From assembly GCA_023437365.1 (NCBI GenBank), contig JAEZGK010000098.1, forward strand, positions 16,994 to 80,993: a stretch of DNA of 64,000 nt. Direction: 5' to 3'. Positions 34,715 to 44,337 of this stretch are shown in pieces. How positions within the stretch are numbered: position 1 is the stretch's first letter; every line of letters begins with the position of its first letter. The notes beneath the pieces were generated by a model. The model was not told the origin of the DNA. It did not search any database and worked only from the letters and a program-made list of their open reading frames with translations. The stretch is from Bacillota bacterium. GTDB lineage: Bacteria > Bacillota > Clostridia > Lachnospirales > Lachnospiraceae. Both the position numbers and the translations under genes were made by a program.

Positions 34715-35917
34715 ATGAAATACATCGTTGTTCTTGGTGACGGTATGGCTGATGAACCGTTGGAAGTATTGGGTAATAGAACACCGCTCATGGCAGCTAA
34801 GACTCCACAGCTTGATCAGCTGGCAAAGCTGTCTGAACTAGGTATAGCACACACAATACCCGAGGGGATGAAACCGGGCAGTGATACGGCAAATCTTGCG
34901 GTGCTTGGGTACAATCCTAAGATTTATTATTCGGGCAGATCTCCTCTCGAGGCTTTGAGTATCGGAGTAGATATGAATACTACGGACATCGCTCTTCGCT
35001 GTAATATCGTGACTTTATCAGAAGAGGAGATTCCTTATGAACAGAGGACTATCCTGGATCACAGCTCCGGTGAGATCTCAACCGAGGATGCGGCTGTGTT
35101 GCTGGAAGCTGTCAGAAAGGAATTAGAGACCGATATCTATAAATTCTATGTGGGCACCAGTTACCGTCATTTAACCATTTGGGATCGCGGTGAAGTGATC
35201 GACCTGGCTCAGCCTCATGATATCCTGGGCAGAGTTATCGGTGATTATTTGCCGAAGGAACCTGCGTTCAAGGAGATGATGAGAAAGAGCTATGATATTC
35301 TGAATCAACATCCGATCAATGTGGCAAGGAAGGAAAAAGGCTTAAATAAAGCTAATTCCATCTGGTTCTGGGGCGCGGGAACAAAGCCTGCACTTACCTC
35401 CTTCGAAGAAAAGACAAAGAAAAAAGGTGCGATGATTTCTGCGGTTGATTTGTTGAAGGGTATAGCGGTTGGAGCCGGTATGAAGGTGATCGAGGTACCC
35501 GGCGCTAACGGGACCCTTCATACGAATTATGAGGGTAAAGCGATGGCAGCAGTCAAAGTGCTTTTAGAGGAGAATTATGATTTTGTCTATATCCATGTGG
35601 AAGCACCAGATGAGATGGGACATCAGGGTAATGTGAAGAATAAAGTACAATCGATAGAATATCTTGATCAGAGAGTGATTAGGCTTGTAATAGATGAGAT
35701 GAAGAAGGCAGGGGTAGAATATCGAATGTTGATTATGCCGGATCATCCTACACCGATCCGATGCCGGACCCATACCAGCAGCCCGGTTCCCTATCTGCTT
35801 TATGACAGTACCGCAGAACAGAATAACAACTGGCTCTATAACGAAGAAGAAGCCGAAAAGAGCGGCAATGTGGTCAGGGAAGGCTACACGGTAATCGATA
35901 AGCTATTATCTAGGTAG
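34715..35917 (+). CDS. apgM: Cofactor-independent phosphoglycerate mutase-like, proposed homoserine kinase
   Basis: 400 aa, alkaline-phosphatase superfamily fold of the archaeal-type mutase (ApgM). Metal and active-site segments are present: VLGDGMADEPLE (residues ~6-17), MKPGSDTANLAVLGYNP with the nucleophilic Ser, HVEAPDEMGHQG and MPDHPTP. A subgroup of this family is found with threonine genes in bacteria that lack thrB and has been proposed to act as homoserine kinase; the position between hom and lysC fits that. No thrB is in the window. The start at 34715 follows AAAGGA by nine bases. Confidence 0.85.
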   Translation: MKYIVVLGDGMADEPLEVLGNRTPLMAAKTPQLDQLAKLSELGIAHTIPEGMKPGSDTANLAVLGYNPKIYYSGRSPLEALSIGVDMNTTDIALRCNIVTLSEEEIPYEQRTILDHSSGEISTEDAAVLLEAVRKELETDIYKFYVGTSYRHLTIWDRGEVIDLAQPHDILGRVIGDYLPKEPAFKEMMRKSYDILNQHPINVARKEKGLNKANSIWFWGAGTKPALTSFEEKTKKKGAMISAVDLLKGIAVGAGMKVIEVPGANGTLHTNYEGKAMAAVKVLLEENYDFVYIHVEAPDEMGHQGNVKNKVQSIEYLDQRVIRLVIDEMKKAGVEYRMLIMPDHPTPIRCRTHTSSPVPYLLYDSTAEQNNNWLYNEEEAEKSGNVVREGYTVIDKLLSR

Positions 35918-35926
35918 GAGGCATCT

Positions 35927-37135
35927 ATGCTTATAGTTAAGAAATTTGGCGGAACTTCCGTTGGTGATAAAGAAAGAATCAAAAGTGTTGCCGGAAGGAT
36001 TGCAGAGGAGTATAAGAAGGGGAATGAAGTTGTAGTGGTGCTCTCTGCAATGGGCAAGACGACGGACGTCCTCCTGGCACAAGCGAAAGATATCAACCCG
36101 AATGCATCAAAAAGAGAACTGGATATGCTTATGGTTACTGGTGAGCAGGTCTCAGTTGCTTTGATGGCAATGGCACTGGATACTATGGGTGTTCCGGCGG
36201 TATCTCTGAATGCATATCAGGTTGCGATGCATACTACCAGCGTTTATGGAAATGCAAGGTTAAAGAGGATTGATACAGAAAGAATCGAAAATGAATTGGA
36301 AGCAAAACGTGTGGTTCTGGTCACTGGTTTCCAGGGAGTTAATAAATTCGATGATTATACAACGCTTGGTCGCGGAGGTTCTGACACGACCGCAGTTGCT
36401 TTGGCAGCAGCACTAAACGCGGATGCCTGTGAGATTTATACGGATGTGGACGGAGTATTTACCGCTGATCCAAGAATTGTACCTAGTGCAAGAAAGCTGG
36501 AAGAGATTACCTATGATGAGATGCTGGAGCTGGCATCCTTAGGTGCAGGTGTTCTGCATAATCGTTCTGTGGAAATGGCGAAAAAATACGGGGTACAGTT
36601 AGTAGTTCGTTCCAGTCTTAATCTATCAGAGGGCACTGTTGTTAAGGAGGAAGTAAAAATGGAAAAAATGCTAGTTAGCGGTGTTGCATGTGATAAGAAC
36701 GCGGCACGTATCGCAGTGATCGGTTTGGAGGACCAGCCCGGCGTGGCTTTCAAATTATTCAATCATCTGGCAAATCATAATATCAATGTAGATATCATAC
36801 TGCAGTCCATCGGTAGAGATGGCAAGAAGGATATCAGCTTTACCGTAAAAAAAGATGATTTGGACGAGGCAATCGCAATTCTGGAACGTCATCAGGGAGG
36901 AAGCCTGACTTGTCAGAAGATTGATGTGGAAAGAGATGTTGCCAAGGTTTCCATCGTTGGTGCCGGAATGATGTCCAATGCAGGAGTGGCAGCGAAAATG
37001 TTTGAGGCTCTTTATGATGTAGGGGTAAATATTAAGATGATCTCTACCTCTGAAATTAGAGTTACTGTTCTGATTGATGAAGCGTATGTAGAAAAAGCGA
37101 TGATTGCAGTACATGATAAGTTTGCTTTGGCATAA
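35927..37135 (+). CDS. lysC: Aspartate kinase
   Basis: First step of lysine/threonine/methionine synthesis; 402 aa. The kinase domain begins VKKFGGTSVGD and contains GRGGSDTTAVALAAALNADACEIYTDVDG. Two C-terminal ACT domains (~265-402), including FKLFNHLANHNINVDIILQS and KMFEALYDVGVNIKMISTSEI, provide amino-acid feedback control. The start is nine bases after the apgM stop with GTAGGAGG. It is the last gene of the hom-apgM-lysC set; a hairpin follows. Confidence 0.96.
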   Translation: MLIVKKFGGTSVGDKERIKSVAGRIAEEYKKGNEVVVVLSAMGKTTDVLLAQAKDINPNASKRELDMLMVTGEQVSVALMAMALDTMGVPAVSLNAYQVAMHTTSVYGNARLKRIDTERIENELEAKRVVLVTGFQGVNKFDDYTTLGRGGSDTTAVALAAALNADACEIYTDVDGVFTADPRIVPSARKLEEITYDEMLELASLGAGVLHNRSVEMAKKYGVQLVVRSSLNLSEGTVVKEEVKMEKMLVSGVACDKNAARIAVIGLEDQPGVAFKLFNHLANHNINVDIILQSIGRDGKKDISFTVKKDDLDEAIAILERHQGGSLTCQKIDVERDVAKVSIVGAGMMSNAGVAAKMFEALYDVGVNIKMISTSEIRVTVLIDEAYVEKAMIAVHDKFALA

Positions 37136-37183
37136 GTTTAATTTGTTTATCTCGGAGTGTGTTTAGAATATATGGTTATATGC

Positions 37184-37213
37184 GAAAGGGGAAGCTTTTA
37201 AGCTTCCCCTTTC
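37184..37213 (+). terminator. Strong hairpin after lysC
   Basis: A 14-bp perfect inverted repeat, GAAAGGGGAAGCTT against AAGCTTCCCCTTTC, with a 2-base centre. There is no T tract after it, so termination efficiency is uncertain. The rest of 37136-37372 shows nothing recognisable. Confidence 0.6.
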
Positions 37214-37372
37214 AACTGCCCTCAGAGAGAATAGATTTTTGATAGCTTTACCTAATTCAACAGTCTGTCCGTCAAATAGTGCATTACGGGATACATGTTA
37301 TCCTTACCTTAAATTATCTAAGAGTATTTTGCAACAGCCTACGTTACAATTAATTTTTAGCACTGTGAGTAG

Positions 37373-37873
37373 TCACGCTACCGAATCGAAATTCATCCCC
37401 TTTAATAAACTTCCCTCGACAGATTTACGGGAGGACTCATAGGGATTACTTTCATTGTACTTGATTTGTGTTCTGGTAGTGCCTCCTGCGATATAAGGCT
37501 TACCGCATTCCGGGCAAACGCTCATCTTTAAGGATACAGAGGAGAATACCAGCTGGTTTCCGGGTTGATTCCCTGAGGCTACAGCGTTGGATACATGCTG
37601 CTGTTCATGAGCAGATACAGCGGCAAAGGAAGCTTCAGGAGAGATATACGTAGGTGACTGAAAGGAGACATTCGGTTCATTAGAAACATCCATGTATTTA
37701 CGGGACTTACAGGTCTGGCATTCAGCCGGCTTGACCTGGTCCACATTTATGGTTACTTTATCCGTGATCGGTCGGATGCTGCTGATTTTTGTCACGGCTG
37801 AAGCAGGGACGTTCATGCTATTGACTCCCGCAACTGGATAGGCATAGGTTGTATAACCAACAGAACCGATCAT
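37373..37873 (-). CDS. Small HExxH metalloprotease-like protein with two CxxC pairs
   Basis: 166 aa, function unknown. The core VSAHEQQHVSNA (residues ~87-98) contains an HExxH zinc motif. Two cysteine pairs flank it, CQTC near residue 53 and CPEC near 119, which may bind a second zinc. No signal peptide or membrane helix is present. The motif resembles small SprA-related putative metalloproteases; this is an impression, not a firm assignment. AAAGGAGG lies before the ATG at 37873. It stands alone between lysC and tex. Confidence 0.6.
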   Translation of the reverse strand: MIGSVGYTTYAYPVAGVNSMNVPASAVTKISSIRPITDKVTINVDQVKPAECQTCKSRKYMDVSNEPNVSFQSPTYISPEASFAAVSAHEQQHVSNAVASGNQPGNQLVFSSVSLKMSVCPECGKPYIAGGTTRTQIKYNESNPYESSRKSVEGSLLKGMNFDSVA

Positions 37874-38106
37874 GAAAGCACCTCCTTTATCACTGACAAT
37901 TCTGTGAAAGGCTTACAATATAAGACAGAATGGAGCATTTATTACCTTTATTATAGTACGGGTTCTTGAAGCAGTCAATATACCCACATAGGCATTTTTA
38001 AGTAAATACAGTTGCTTTTCATGGATGCGGATGATATCATTAAAAATGGTAAAAATGTTACTAAATAGAATATAAAGATGAGAAATATGATCTAAGGAGC
38101 AGAACG

Positions 38107-40461
38107 ATGGATATTTTAAAGCAGATAAAAGAAGAACTCGGCATTCGTCTGGAACAGGTGGAGGCGGCCGTGAAATTAATCGATGAGGGAAATACCATTC
38201 CCTTCATTGCGAGATACCGTAAGGAAGCTACCGGCTCCCTGGATGACGAGCAACTGAGAAACCTTCATGAAAGATTACAGTATTTAAGAAACCTTGAGGA
38301 GAAAAAGACTCAGGTATTAAATAGTATAGAGGAACAGGGCAAGCTGACAGAGGAATTGAAGGCACAGATATTAGCGGCTGCCACCCTTGTTGTGGTAGAG
38401 GATTTATACCGCCCTTACCGTCCGAAGAGAAGAACCAGGGCTACCATAGCCAAAGAAAAGGGTTTGGAGGGTCTTGCGGCATTGATTCTGGCACAGGATA
38501 CCGGGGAACCCCTGGAGCAGGCAGCAAAAGTATACTTATCTGAGGAGAAAGAGGTTCGCACTGTGGAAGAGGCGATTGCCGGAGCGATGGATATTATTGC
38601 CGAGGATATCTCTGATGAAGCCGAGCATCGCAGCTACATCCGCGATGTCACCACTAAGGAAGGAACTCTGGTATCAGTAGCAAAGGATGCCAAGCTGGAA
38701 TCCGTCTATGAGATGTACTACAATTTTGAAGAAGGCATCACGAAGCTTGCCGGGCATAGAGTACTTGCCATCAACCGCGGAGAGAATGAGAAGGTACTGA
38801 CTGTCAAGGTGAATGCTCCGGAAGAGCGTATTCTTCGTTATCTCGAGAAGAAGGTGATTGTGAAGGATAATCCTTATACCAATGATGTACTAAAGACTGC
38901 CATAGAAGACAGCTATAAGCGGCTGATTGCTCCTGCAATTGAACGTGAAATCAGAAATGAGCTGACAGAGAAGGCAGAGGACGGTGCCATTAAGGTGTTC
39001 GGTAAGAATCTGGAGCAGCTTCTGATGCAACCTCCAATCACCGGTCAGGTAGTTCTTGGATGGGACCCGGCTTTCCGTACCGGCTGTAAGCTGGCAGTTG
39101 TGGACAGCACCGGCAAGGTATTGGATACAGTGGTCATCTATCCGACAGCTCCGCAGAATAAAGTAGCAGAAGCGAAGCTGGTCGTGAAGAAACTGATTGA
39201 TAAATATAATATTACACTCATCTCCGTGGGCAACGGGACTGCCTCCAGAGAATCTGAGATGATTATCGTAGAGCTGTTAAAGGAATTAAACAAACCGCTA
39301 AAATATATCATTGTAAATGAAGCAGGTGCTTCTGTTTATTCGGCAAGCAAGCTGGCAACCGAAGAATTTCCGAATTTTGATGTAGGACAGAGAAGCGCGG
39401 CATCCATCGCCAGGAGATTGCAGGACCCACTGGCGGAGCTGGTTAAGATCGATCCCCAATCGATAGGTGTAGGACAATATCAACATGATATGAACCAGAA
39501 GAAGCTGGGCGAGGTGCTTTCCGGCGTAGTTGAGGATTGTGTCAATAAAGTTGGCGTGGATTTAAATACCGCTTCCGTATCCTTGCTTGAGCATGTATCC
39601 GGAATTAGCAAGGTAATTGCCAAAAACATCGTTGCATATCGTGAAGCCAACGGCCGTTTCCATAGCCGTGAGGAACTTTTAAAGGTTGCTAAGCTGGGTC
39701 CTAAGGCCTTTGAGCAGTGTGCCGGCTTTATGAGAATTCGCGGAGGGGACAATCCCCTGGATGCTACCGGCGTTCATCCGGAATCTTATGCGGCAACCCG
39801 GGATCTCCTTATAAAGCTTGGCATGACGCTGGAGGATGTGAAGGAAATCCAGGTAAAAGCCATGAAGCAGAAGACTGTGACTGAGACTGCCAAAAAATCT
39901 GAACCTAAATCGGAGAAGATGACGAAGACAATTACTGTAAAGACACAGGATACCGCCTTTGGAAAAGCTTTGGCGGCGGCAGTCGGTAAAGGAGGAGTCA
40001 TGGTCTCTGAAGCACCCCAGACGAAATCCAATCCTGCGGCTGTAGACCAGGGGGAGGATATCATCACGATCGGAAGGAAGATTAAGGACAAGCATAAGCT
40101 GTCCCAGGAGCTTGGAATCGGCGAGATTACGCTGACCGATATCATCAAGGAGCTGGAGAAACCCGGACGTGATCCTCGCGACGAGATGCCTAAACCGATT
40201 CTAAGAACAGATGTGCTTGAGATCAAAGATCTGACAGAAGGAATGATTTTGAAGGGCACAGTGCGTAATGTCATTGATTTCGGTGCATTTGTCGATATCG
40301 GTGTTCATCAGGATGGTCTGGTACACATCTCTCAGATGTCTGATAAGAAATTCGTCAAGCATCCGCTGGATGTGGTAAGCGTAGGAGATATCGTAGAGGT
40401 TAAGGTCATTGGTGTGGATGTTGCTAAGAAGAGAATTCAACTGTCGATGAAACTAAGTTAA
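38107..40461 (+). CDS. tex: Tex family RNA-binding protein
   Basis: 784 aa, Tex/YhgF type. Order: an N-terminal helical domain (IPFIARYRKEATGSLDD near residue 33), a YqgF/RNase H-like domain (VLGWDPAFRTGCKLAVVD), helix-hairpin-helix repeats (LLEHVSGISKVIAKNIVAYR), a low-complexity linker near 585-640 longer than usual, and a C-terminal S1 domain (GTVRNVIDFGAFVDIGVHQDGLVHIS, ~700-784). It is thought to act in transcription or RNA quality control. AAGGAG lies before the ATG; a terminator follows. Confidence 0.94.
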   Translation: MDILKQIKEELGIRLEQVEAAVKLIDEGNTIPFIARYRKEATGSLDDEQLRNLHERLQYLRNLEEKKTQVLNSIEEQGKLTEELKAQILAAATLVVVEDLYRPYRPKRRTRATIAKEKGLEGLAALILAQDTGEPLEQAAKVYLSEEKEVRTVEEAIAGAMDIIAEDISDEAEHRSYIRDVTTKEGTLVSVAKDAKLESVYEMYYNFEEGITKLAGHRVLAINRGENEKVLTVKVNAPEERILRYLEKKVIVKDNPYTNDVLKTAIEDSYKRLIAPAIEREIRNELTEKAEDGAIKVFGKNLEQLLMQPPITGQVVLGWDPAFRTGCKLAVVDSTGKVLDTVVIYPTAPQNKVAEAKLVVKKLIDKYNITLISVGNGTASRESEMIIVELLKELNKPLKYIIVNEAGASVYSASKLATEEFPNFDVGQRSAASIARRLQDPLAELVKIDPQSIGVGQYQHDMNQKKLGEVLSGVVEDCVNKVGVDLNTASVSLLEHVSGISKVIAKNIVAYREANGRFHSREELLKVAKLGPKAFEQCAGFMRIRGGDNPLDATGVHPESYAATRDLLIKLGMTLEDVKEIQVKAMKQKTVTETAKKSEPKSEKMTKTITVKTQDTAFGKALAAAVGKGGVMVSEAPQTKSNPAAVDQGEDIITIGRKIKDKHKLSQELGIGEITLTDIIKELEKPGRDPRDEMPKPILRTDVLEIKDLTEGMILKGTVRNVIDFGAFVDIGVHQDGLVHISQMSDKKFVKHPLDVVSVGDIVEVKVIGVDVAKKRIQLSMKLS

Positions 40462-40480
40462 TAGAGTTTTGAATAAATCA

Positions 40481-40526
40481 GGGATAACTGTTTGGTATTT
40501 GACCAATCGGTTATCCCATTTTCTTT
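40481..40526 (+). terminator. Intrinsic terminator after tex
   Basis: GGGATAAC (40481-40488) pairs with GTTATCCC (40510-40517), with TTGG/CCAA continuing the stem, followed by ATTTTCTTTC. It separates tex from the dynamin island. Confidence 0.85.
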
Positions 40527-40749
40527 CTACCCATTTTATAATCCTTGTCAGGAGCTTTAGTTTTGCTTCAGTCATAGCTTGAAAAGTATTTCTGGCTTAT
40601 AATAAAAAAAATAAATGCCACTATATGGTAAAAAATATAATATTTGATATAATTTAAGAAAAAATGGAAAAATCAATTGATAATAAGTACTAATTATGCT
40701 AACTTTATTCATATAGTTAAAATTATTCTTATGATAGGTGATGTATATC

Positions 40750-41526
40750 ATGATAAGTTTAAGTCTAATTGAGGATATTGAACGATACTTATTACAAATG
40801 GAAGAAGAGTTCACGAATCAGGAGAATCCAGAACCGGATACGGATTTCCTATTTGTAAAACAATTCATATGTGATTTGGTGAATGGCGATCATTCCGATG
40901 ATAGTATACGTGTTGTATTAAGTATTTTAGAGGTTTCGTTTGGAGAAGCCACTGGGGGATTTATCGGTGCCAACGGGGAAAGCTTCAGTGACGCGGAGCT
41001 TCTGCTTATGGTATTAGAAAATTGTAATGAAGAAATTTTAAATAAGCTGTCCGCTGAGTTTGGAGAACAATCACGAATAACGAAGCTTATTAACAATAAT
41101 ATAAGAAAACATTGTGTAAGCAAAAAGAGCGAACGTAACATTGAACAATCGATTGAAAAAGTCCTTCGAGATAATAAAAACAACGGAAGTAATCTATATA
41201 AATTATTGGGGAAATATCTTGAACGCGGGGGCTTTAAGACGGATTCCAGCTTTTATAACTACATAGGGATGTCCAGGCAGACCTTTGCAAGAATACGGGA
41301 CAACAGTAAGTCTCTCAGTAAGCAAAATATATTACTGATGATCATTGGTCTGAAATTAAATTATCCCGAAGCGGTTGAATTTTTACAGGAGTTTGGATAT
41401 TCCTTTAAAAAATCCGATAAACGAGATGTTATTCTAGAATATATTTTAAAGAATTCGGACTATGACCTTGATATGGTCAATGATTTACTTTATCAATTTG
41501 GCGTAAAGACATTAATTGATACCTAA
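40750..41526 (+). CDS. Unknown helical protein at left end of dynamin island
   Basis: 258 aa, not assigned. The N-terminal half (residues ~1-140) is acidic and helical. The C-terminal ~110 residues (from LYKLLGKYLERGGF to VKTLIDT) look like a helix-turn-helix type module with the core FYNYIGMSRQTFARIRDNSKSLSKQNILLMIIGLKL. I recall similar tails at the ends of varied Firmicute proteins, but cannot confirm it. Possibly the regulator of the island. The start at 40750 is seven bases after AGGTGAT; earlier GTG/ATG codons at 40738-40741 are alternatives. Confidence 0.55.
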   Translation: MISLSLIEDIERYLLQMEEEFTNQENPEPDTDFLFVKQFICDLVNGDHSDDSIRVVLSILEVSFGEATGGFIGANGESFSDAELLLMVLENCNEEILNKLSAEFGEQSRITKLINNNIRKHCVSKKSERNIEQSIEKVLRDNKNNGSNLYKLLGKYLERGGFKTDSSFYNYIGMSRQTFARIRDNSKSLSKQNILLMIIGLKLNYPEAVEFLQEFGYSFKKSDKRDVILEYILKNSDYDLDMVNDLLYQFGVKTLIDT

Positions 41527-41662
41527 CGGATAAATGTAAAACGAAATATGACAAAAATAAAATTGACCTGTTGTAATATATACTTACTAAAGCATTGACA
41601 GTATATAAAGCGTCCTCGTACTGCCTGCCATGCTTTAAGTTTGTTATAAAGGAGCTGTATTT

Positions 41663-42595
41663 ATGGAGTACAATTCAGGTATTACCTGTCCGTCTTTTGA
41701 TAATGTTGAGCATCATGGACATAAGGCAGGCAGAGAAAGCAGCCTTTCGGTGAACCGGGCGCTGGAATTTGCTCATCCGATTGATGCAGGGATCATTAAG
41801 GTTTTGGATAATAAAATTATTAACGAAGCCTTCAACAAATATGTAAATTTATGTGTTGATCTGGAAGCTGGCTTATCTCTTGCAACTAGTATTAAAATTG
41901 ATCAAAATAATTACCCCGAATTGAATGCTATCGTAGAAGACTGTTCACACAAATTAAGTATTCCTAGACCCTATGTGGTCATTTCCCGTTCGGTTGCAGG
42001 CATCAATGCCAGGACGGCCGGAACGGATGAATTTTCATACATAGCATTAAGCAGCCTGATGACGCTGCTTATGGAGCCGGGAGAGCAGAAGTTTGTCATC
42101 GGGCATGAATGCGGACATATTGCCCTCGGACATGTAGTTTACCATACAGCGCTTAGCACAGCAGGCAGTTTAAGCGGGTTAGTACCGGTGATAGGAACCT
42201 TTGTAGCAAATGCGGTCAAATATCCGCTGAATGCTTGGAGCAGAAGGTCCGAAATCTCTGCTGACAGGGCAGGATTAATCTGCTGCGGGAATATAGACAC
42301 GGCAAAAAAAGCGTTACTGCGTCTGGAAGCCGGATTTTTGAATGTGGATAGTCTGGATATTGATGATTATCTGGAGAACTATAGGAGTTTCAGTCAGAAT
42401 TCAAAATTAGGAAAATTACGAGAAATATTAATGTCACATCCCATCATTCCAAAGCGTATAGAAGCTCTCGATCTGTTTGCTCATTCTGAAAAGTATTATA
42501 GAATAACCAACCGACAGATTGAACCTGGTATGAAGCTGTTAGACGATGAGGAGCTTGAACACAGAACCAATAGTATTGTTAAAGTCATACTATAA
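41663..42595 (+). CDS. M48-type zinc metallopeptidase
   Basis: 310 aa. The zinc motif HECGHIALGH is at residues ~148-157, and the third ligand is likely in RRSEISADRAG (Glu ~197), the M48 pattern. Unlike HtpX or Ste24, it lacks strong multi-spanning helices; one hydrophobic stretch (TALSTAGSLSGLVPVIGTFVANAV, ~162-185) lies between the motifs. No signal peptide is seen. It stands 24 bases before the pseudo-GTPase gene, so it is probably co-transcribed. It may process or turn over envelope proteins within the island's function. AAAGGAG precedes the ATG. Confidence 0.82.
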   Translation: MEYNSGITCPSFDNVEHHGHKAGRESSLSVNRALEFAHPIDAGIIKVLDNKIINEAFNKYVNLCVDLEAGLSLATSIKIDQNNYPELNAIVEDCSHKLSIPRPYVVISRSVAGINARTAGTDEFSYIALSSLMTLLMEPGEQKFVIGHECGHIALGHVVYHTALSTAGSLSGLVPVIGTFVANAVKYPLNAWSRRSEISADRAGLICCGNIDTAKKALLRLEAGFLNVDSLDIDDYLENYRSFSQNSKLGKLREILMSHPIIPKRIEALDLFAHSEKYYRITNRQIEPGMKLLDDEELEHRTNSIVKVIL

Positions 42596-42618
42596 ACAGA
42601 GAATCGAGGGAATATATC

Positions 42619-44310
42619 ATGGATATGAATAAAATGGAAGTTTTAAATGCTTGTGATGGAATTGCAAATGAATTGCATTCTTTAAAAATTGCCCAGTTGG
42701 TAAAGGAAGCACGCGAGACTGTTATTGCGGACAGAAAGGCAAATATTCTTTTTACGGGACAGACATTGCCCTTGTTGCTTGGTACGGTGCAAGCAATATT
42801 GAATACGGAGCTCCTGCCTCAACAGGAATTTGCTTATATAGACAGAGCCTGTAGATTTGTTTTTACTTATAATGAAACCGGAGGCTGCTGTATAAGCGCA
42901 GACGGAACAGCAATCGGCTGTAATGCTTCTGAGATTATCGAAGCAATTAAACAGGCTGAGCCTGCATCTGTTCCGGAGATCATCCTAAGCCTGGAGAATG
43001 AAGCACTCATAGGACAGAATATTTCAGTTCTGTTTAGCTATAATGAATTCGTAGAGTTTAACTGGAAAAAAGAATTTAATCATTCTGAATTCGTATTTTT
43101 AATTACCAATGCTACGGCAGCAATGAATATGAATGAGCGTAATTTCATAGAGACCTGTGTAAAAGGCTTTCTGGGAGGTATGAGATTTGGCATTATTCTA
43201 TGTAATTTGGAGTTATTAAATACTGATGCAGACATGAATGTGGTGATTGACAGTGTCCACTCTTACAACAAGCTGTCCAACCTCGATTGCAGAATTTTTA
43301 ATTCCGGTCAGGAGGAGCTGCGGGATTTTGTTCGAACACAGCTGGCGGCAGAAATTGAGGAGCTACATACTATCACAATGGATCAGGCAATCCTGAATTG
43401 TATCAATGAGATTGACGAAGCAGTGAAAGAGATAGAAGAAGATGCTAAGCTAGATAATCATGAGCTTGATGAGTTGATCAGTGAGTTGGAAAAGAGAAAA
43501 GGAAAGATCGAAACCGCAGGCAGAATAGCTGCCAGTACGCTGTCGGGAAACTTTAGTGCAAAGCTGAAGTATGAATTAACTATGGATATCAGCAAATATA
43601 ATGAAGAGGCACTGGATAATATACGAAAGGCGGTTGAAACCTCAAAGGACATTGCTGCAACGAAGAAAAAGATACCAAACTATCTGGCGGATATCTGGGA
43701 AAATTTTGAACGGGAGCAGGATAAGAAATTAAAGAAGGATACGCAGGTTCTTATTGATAATATATATGTTAAGATGGAGCAGGATGTCGGAGAGTTTTTT
43801 CAGGATGTATCAGAAAGCAAACGTAAGGTTCTCGAATATGCAATGTCCTACATCGCCATCGAGAGAGGTCCTATACCCTATAATCCAAAAGAATCTTCTA
43901 CAGAAAAGACCATTGGTAAAATGTCTAAAATTATGCTTTGGGGTTCTATCCCGGTTGCCTTTTTAATCAGCCTTCCCTTGGGAATTGCAACCGCTGTTGG
44001 ATCGAAAGCGGTGAAAAGCTTTTCACAAAAAACCATAGATGCTGAGAACAAAGAGGCAATCATGCAAGAAGTTAATACAATATGTAATATAACAAAAACC
44101 GAAATATTGAAAACCGCTGATCATTCCATCGACAACATAGTACATAATATAGAAGCTGAGATCATTGCTTCCTATAAGAAATTTGCAGAGGCAATTCTAT
44201 TAGAATTAAACCGTATGCATGACAAAGCGGTGGAGGCTGAAAAACTGATGACCTATATAAACGGCATTAAGGTAGAAATATTACCTGAAATAAAAGAAAA
44301 ATTAAACTAA
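42619..44310 (+). CDS. Dynamin-like protein with lost GTPase motifs
   Basis: 563 aa. It resembles its neighbour at 44338 in layout, but the P-loop position reads FTGQTLPLLLG (residues ~45-55), lacking the GKS/T. The DxPG motif is missing, and the G4 position reads CNLELLN. The stretch FLITNATAAMNMNERNF aligns with FLINATQALNAREKDY of the active neighbour. Long coiled-coil helices fill ~250-420, and one hydrophobic segment (IMLWGSIPVAFLISLPLGIATAVG, ~436-460) may insert in membrane. It is probably a non-catalytic partner of the next gene, 28 bases downstream. Confidence 0.7.
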   Translation: MDMNKMEVLNACDGIANELHSLKIAQLVKEARETVIADRKANILFTGQTLPLLLGTVQAILNTELLPQQEFAYIDRACRFVFTYNETGGCCISADGTAIGCNASEIIEAIKQAEPASVPEIILSLENEALIGQNISVLFSYNEFVEFNWKKEFNHSEFVFLITNATAAMNMNERNFIETCVKGFLGGMRFGIILCNLELLNTDADMNVVIDSVHSYNKLSNLDCRIFNSGQEELRDFVRTQLAAEIEELHTITMDQAILNCINEIDEAVKEIEEDAKLDNHELDELISELEKRKGKIETAGRIAASTLSGNFSAKLKYELTMDISKYNEEALDNIRKAVETSKDIAATKKKIPNYLADIWENFEREQDKKLKKDTQVLIDNIYVKMEQDVGEFFQDVSESKRKVLEYAMSYIAIERGPIPYNPKESSTEKTIGKMSKIMLWGSIPVAFLISLPLGIATAVGSKAVKSFSQKTIDAENKEAIMQEVNTICNITKTEILKTADHSIDNIVHNIEAEIIASYKKFAEAILLELNRMHDKAVEAEKLMTYINGIKVEILPEIKEKLN

Positions 44311-44337
44311 ATTCATTACGGAAGGGAAGAGGTTATT

